A DNA stretch of 10,033 nt from Candidatus Methylomirabilota bacterium (GTDB lineage Bacteria; Methylomirabilota; Methylomirabilia; Methylomirabilales; Methylomirabilaceae). The stretch's first letter is position 1. Each line of letters opens with the position of its first letter. Made by a program: the position numbers and the translations under genes. A model generated the notes under the pieces. The model saw only the letters and a list, made by a program, of their open reading frames with translations, made no database searches and was not told the DNA's origin. Positions 8,743 to 10,033 of the stretch are shown here, piece by piece. The stretch spans positions 1 to 10,033 of the forward strand of contig JACQEV010000217.1 of the NCBI GenBank assembly GCA_016200385.1, written 5' to 3'.

Positions 8743-9186
8743 TCATGGCCGGCGGCGCAATGAATTGAATTCCCCTCCCGCGCGGTCGGACTCTTTCTCC
8801 TGAGGCTCGGACCGGACGCTCAGCCCGGAGACCTGCCGCAAGCTTTCCTCAAACTCCTTGAGCTTGATCATTTCGAGCTTGAGCTTGCTGAGTTGCTCGG
8901 CCTGTCCTTGCAGGAGCGAGGTCATCGCGCGGTTTTCCCGCTCCAGGTATTGCATCCGGGTGAGGTAATATTGCCCCCGAACCAGGTTCAGTAGCGTCAT
9001 CGTTGACCCGAAGGTCAGGGCCATCAGGACAGCGCAAGAAAGGAGGATGATCCGCTTGGACAGGCGGAACTGCCGCATCCAGCCGCTGTCGGTAAACGCC
9101 ATGATCGTCACGGCCCCCCGAAAGCCAGCAGCGATCGAAGACCCCAGGAACCTCATTCCGTGTAACGCCCTGCCCGGCCCCTCCAT
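8743..9186 (-). CDS. Membrane-anchored coiled-coil protein resembling the N-terminal half of M23 peptidases
   Basis: The predicted protein has 147 residues. A short cytoplasmic segment with DSGWMRQFRLSKR (33-45) precedes one transmembrane helix (about 46-66), then a coiled coil (about 72-118, starting YLERENRAM) ending LRQVSGL, and a polar tail. This order matches, from memory, the N-terminal part of LysM-less M23 peptidoglycan endopeptidases and their EnvC-like relatives. The LytM/M23 catalytic domain is absent and the gene stops at TGA 8745-8743. It may be a truncated relative, or a stand-alone activator or scaffold. The start at 9186 is preferred because AAGGGGGG lies about 6 nt upstream; ATG 9192 (abutting the G-run) and ATG 9102 are alternatives. 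It converges on the four-cysteine gene with 20 bp between them. Confidence 0.65.
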   Translation of the reverse strand: MEGPGRALHGMRFLGSSIAAGFRGAVTIMAFTDSGWMRQFRLSKRIILLSCAVLMALTFGSTMTLLNLVRGQYYLTRMQYLERENRAMTSLLQGQAEQLSKLKLEMIKLKEFEESLRQVSGLSVRSEPQEKESDRAGGEFNSLRRRP

Positions 9187-9292
9187 GTTCATCCCCCCTT
9201 TTCACGCCCTGACACGCTCTTGGTGCTGTCGAGGATAACTCCGCTCCTGCCGACGGTGAATCGTTCATTTCTATGGGCGTCTCTATGCGCGG

Positions 9293-10033
9293 TCATTGTT
9301 GGCGGAAATGATCGTAACCGCCGGCGAGCGGTACGGTGTCGCCGCCTCGCCGCTCGAGTACGCACCCCCGACCAGCTTCCTCAAGCCCGCCCACTTCTGT
9401 GACATCTATACCATCAGAGAGAATAGCATGAATCTCAGCGGGATCCGACGAGGACGTGAAGAGAAGCTCGAAGTCCTCCCCGCCCTCCAGAGCCATCGCA
9501 ATCGGCTCTTTGCCAAGATAGTGTCCAACGGCCGAGGCCACCGGATCGATCGGGATCTGATCCTCCCTGATCCTCGCCGAGACGCCGCTCTCCCGGCATA
9601 GATGCCGTAGGTCCAAAGCCAGTCCATCGCTCAGGTCGATCATCGCCGACGCGACTCCAGCCTGCGCAAGGGCCCGTCCCTCACGCAGCCTTGGGATGGG
9701 GCAGAGATGTCGTTCGATGGCCCGATGGATCGCCTCCTTCAGGTCGGCGGAAACCTCCGAGGGGGCCACCACCTGATCATCCCGGAGGCGGAAGCCAGCT
9801 CGTAAGGCCGCCAAGCCTGCTGCGGACGCACCCAACCGGCCCGTGATCCAGATCCGCTCCCCCGGCCTCGCTCCGGAGCGCGTGACAACCCTCCCTGGCT
9901 CTACCTCTCCTACCAAGGTGACGCTGATCATGAGGGTTGACGAGGCAGAGAGATCGCCGCCGATGATTTCGACCCCGTGTCGCGCTCCTTCTTCTTGGAG
10001 ACCTCGATAAAGTTCCTCAACAAACTCGGTGTC
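9293..10033 (-). CDS. thiL: Thiamine-monophosphate kinase, 5'-truncated by window
   Basis: The gene enters from the right edge and runs to TGA 9295-9293; about 246 residues are visible and the N-terminus is missing. ThiL phosphorylates thiamine monophosphate to thiamine diphosphate, the last step of cofactor synthesis, in the cytoplasm. Family blocks in order: IIGGDLSAS (Mg-binding Asp), ISVTLVGEV, RSGARPGERIWITGRLG, ASAMIDLSDGLALDLRHL, LEGGEDFELLF, and the C-terminal GGYDHF. These separate it from the related SelD, PurM and HypE proteins of the same superfamily. The ATG at 9931 is internal, because similarity continues upstream to the edge. A 106-bp gap separates it from the coiled-coil gene, with no obvious terminator, so they may be co-transcribed. 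Confidence 0.94.
   Translation of the reverse strand, partial: DTEFVEELYRGLQEEGARHGVEIIGGDLSASSTLMISVTLVGEVEPGRVVTRSGARPGERIWITGRLGASAAGLAALRAGFRLRDDQVVAPSEVSADLKEAIHRAIERHLCPIPRLREGRALAQAGVASAMIDLSDGLALDLRHLCRESGVSARIREDQIPIDPVASAVGHYLGKEPIAMALEGGEDFELLFTSSSDPAEIHAILSDGIDVTEVGGLEEAGRGCVLERRGGDTVPLAGGYDHFRQQ

Noticed and set aside
9293..10033. Possible selD (selenophosphate synthetase), which would fit the selenoprotein nearby
   Set aside because: The blocks ISVTLVGEV, IDLSDGLALDL, GGEDFELLF and the C-terminal GYDHF are those of ThiL, not SelD.

Overview
The window is a GC-rich bacterial chromosome segment carrying mainly housekeeping genes. Codon use, TGA/TAG/TAA stops, purine-rich Shine-Dalgarno sites and signal peptides are all ordinary for a Gram-negative-type bacterium. 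The mix of gdhA-eno-pyk, a DUF1445 protein and an exported TPR/redoxin/cupin cluster recalls environmental lineages such as NC10 (Methylomirabilota/Rokubacteria). That placement is a low-confidence guess from memory.

Layout. 1-223 (+): 3' end of NADP-type isocitrate dehydrogenase. 224-509: convergent intergenic spacer holding a 14-bp long-range inverted repeat and a degenerate dispersed-repeat-like palindromic segment. 510-4046 (-): four genes transcribed leftward in the order TPR protein, redoxin, cupin, DUF1445 protein. 4047-4472: divergent spacer with a candidate leftward promoter and a strong hairpin in the leader. 4473-8722 (+): gdhA-eno-pyk, then a 63-residue four-cysteine protein. 8743-10033 (-): thiL (cut by the window edge) followed by a short membrane-anchored coiled-coil protein that looks like the front half of an M23 peptidase.

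The main discovery is in the leftward operon. The redoxin gene looks split in two, but both halves lie in one frame and are separated only by a TGA at 2155-2153. That TGA sits where AhpC/TSA peroxiredoxins have their peroxidatic cysteine, and a GC-rich stem-loop lies 18 nt downstream. The simplest reading is a selenocysteine-containing, exported peroxiredoxin of 191 residues with no cysteine at all, rather than a pseudogene. With the exported TPR protein and cupin beside it, it may form an uncharacterised cell-envelope redox or detoxification module.

The rightward operon links PEP and pyruvate formation (eno, pyk) with glutamate/2-oxoglutarate interconversion (gdhA). icd, which makes 2-oxoglutarate, lies at the left edge.
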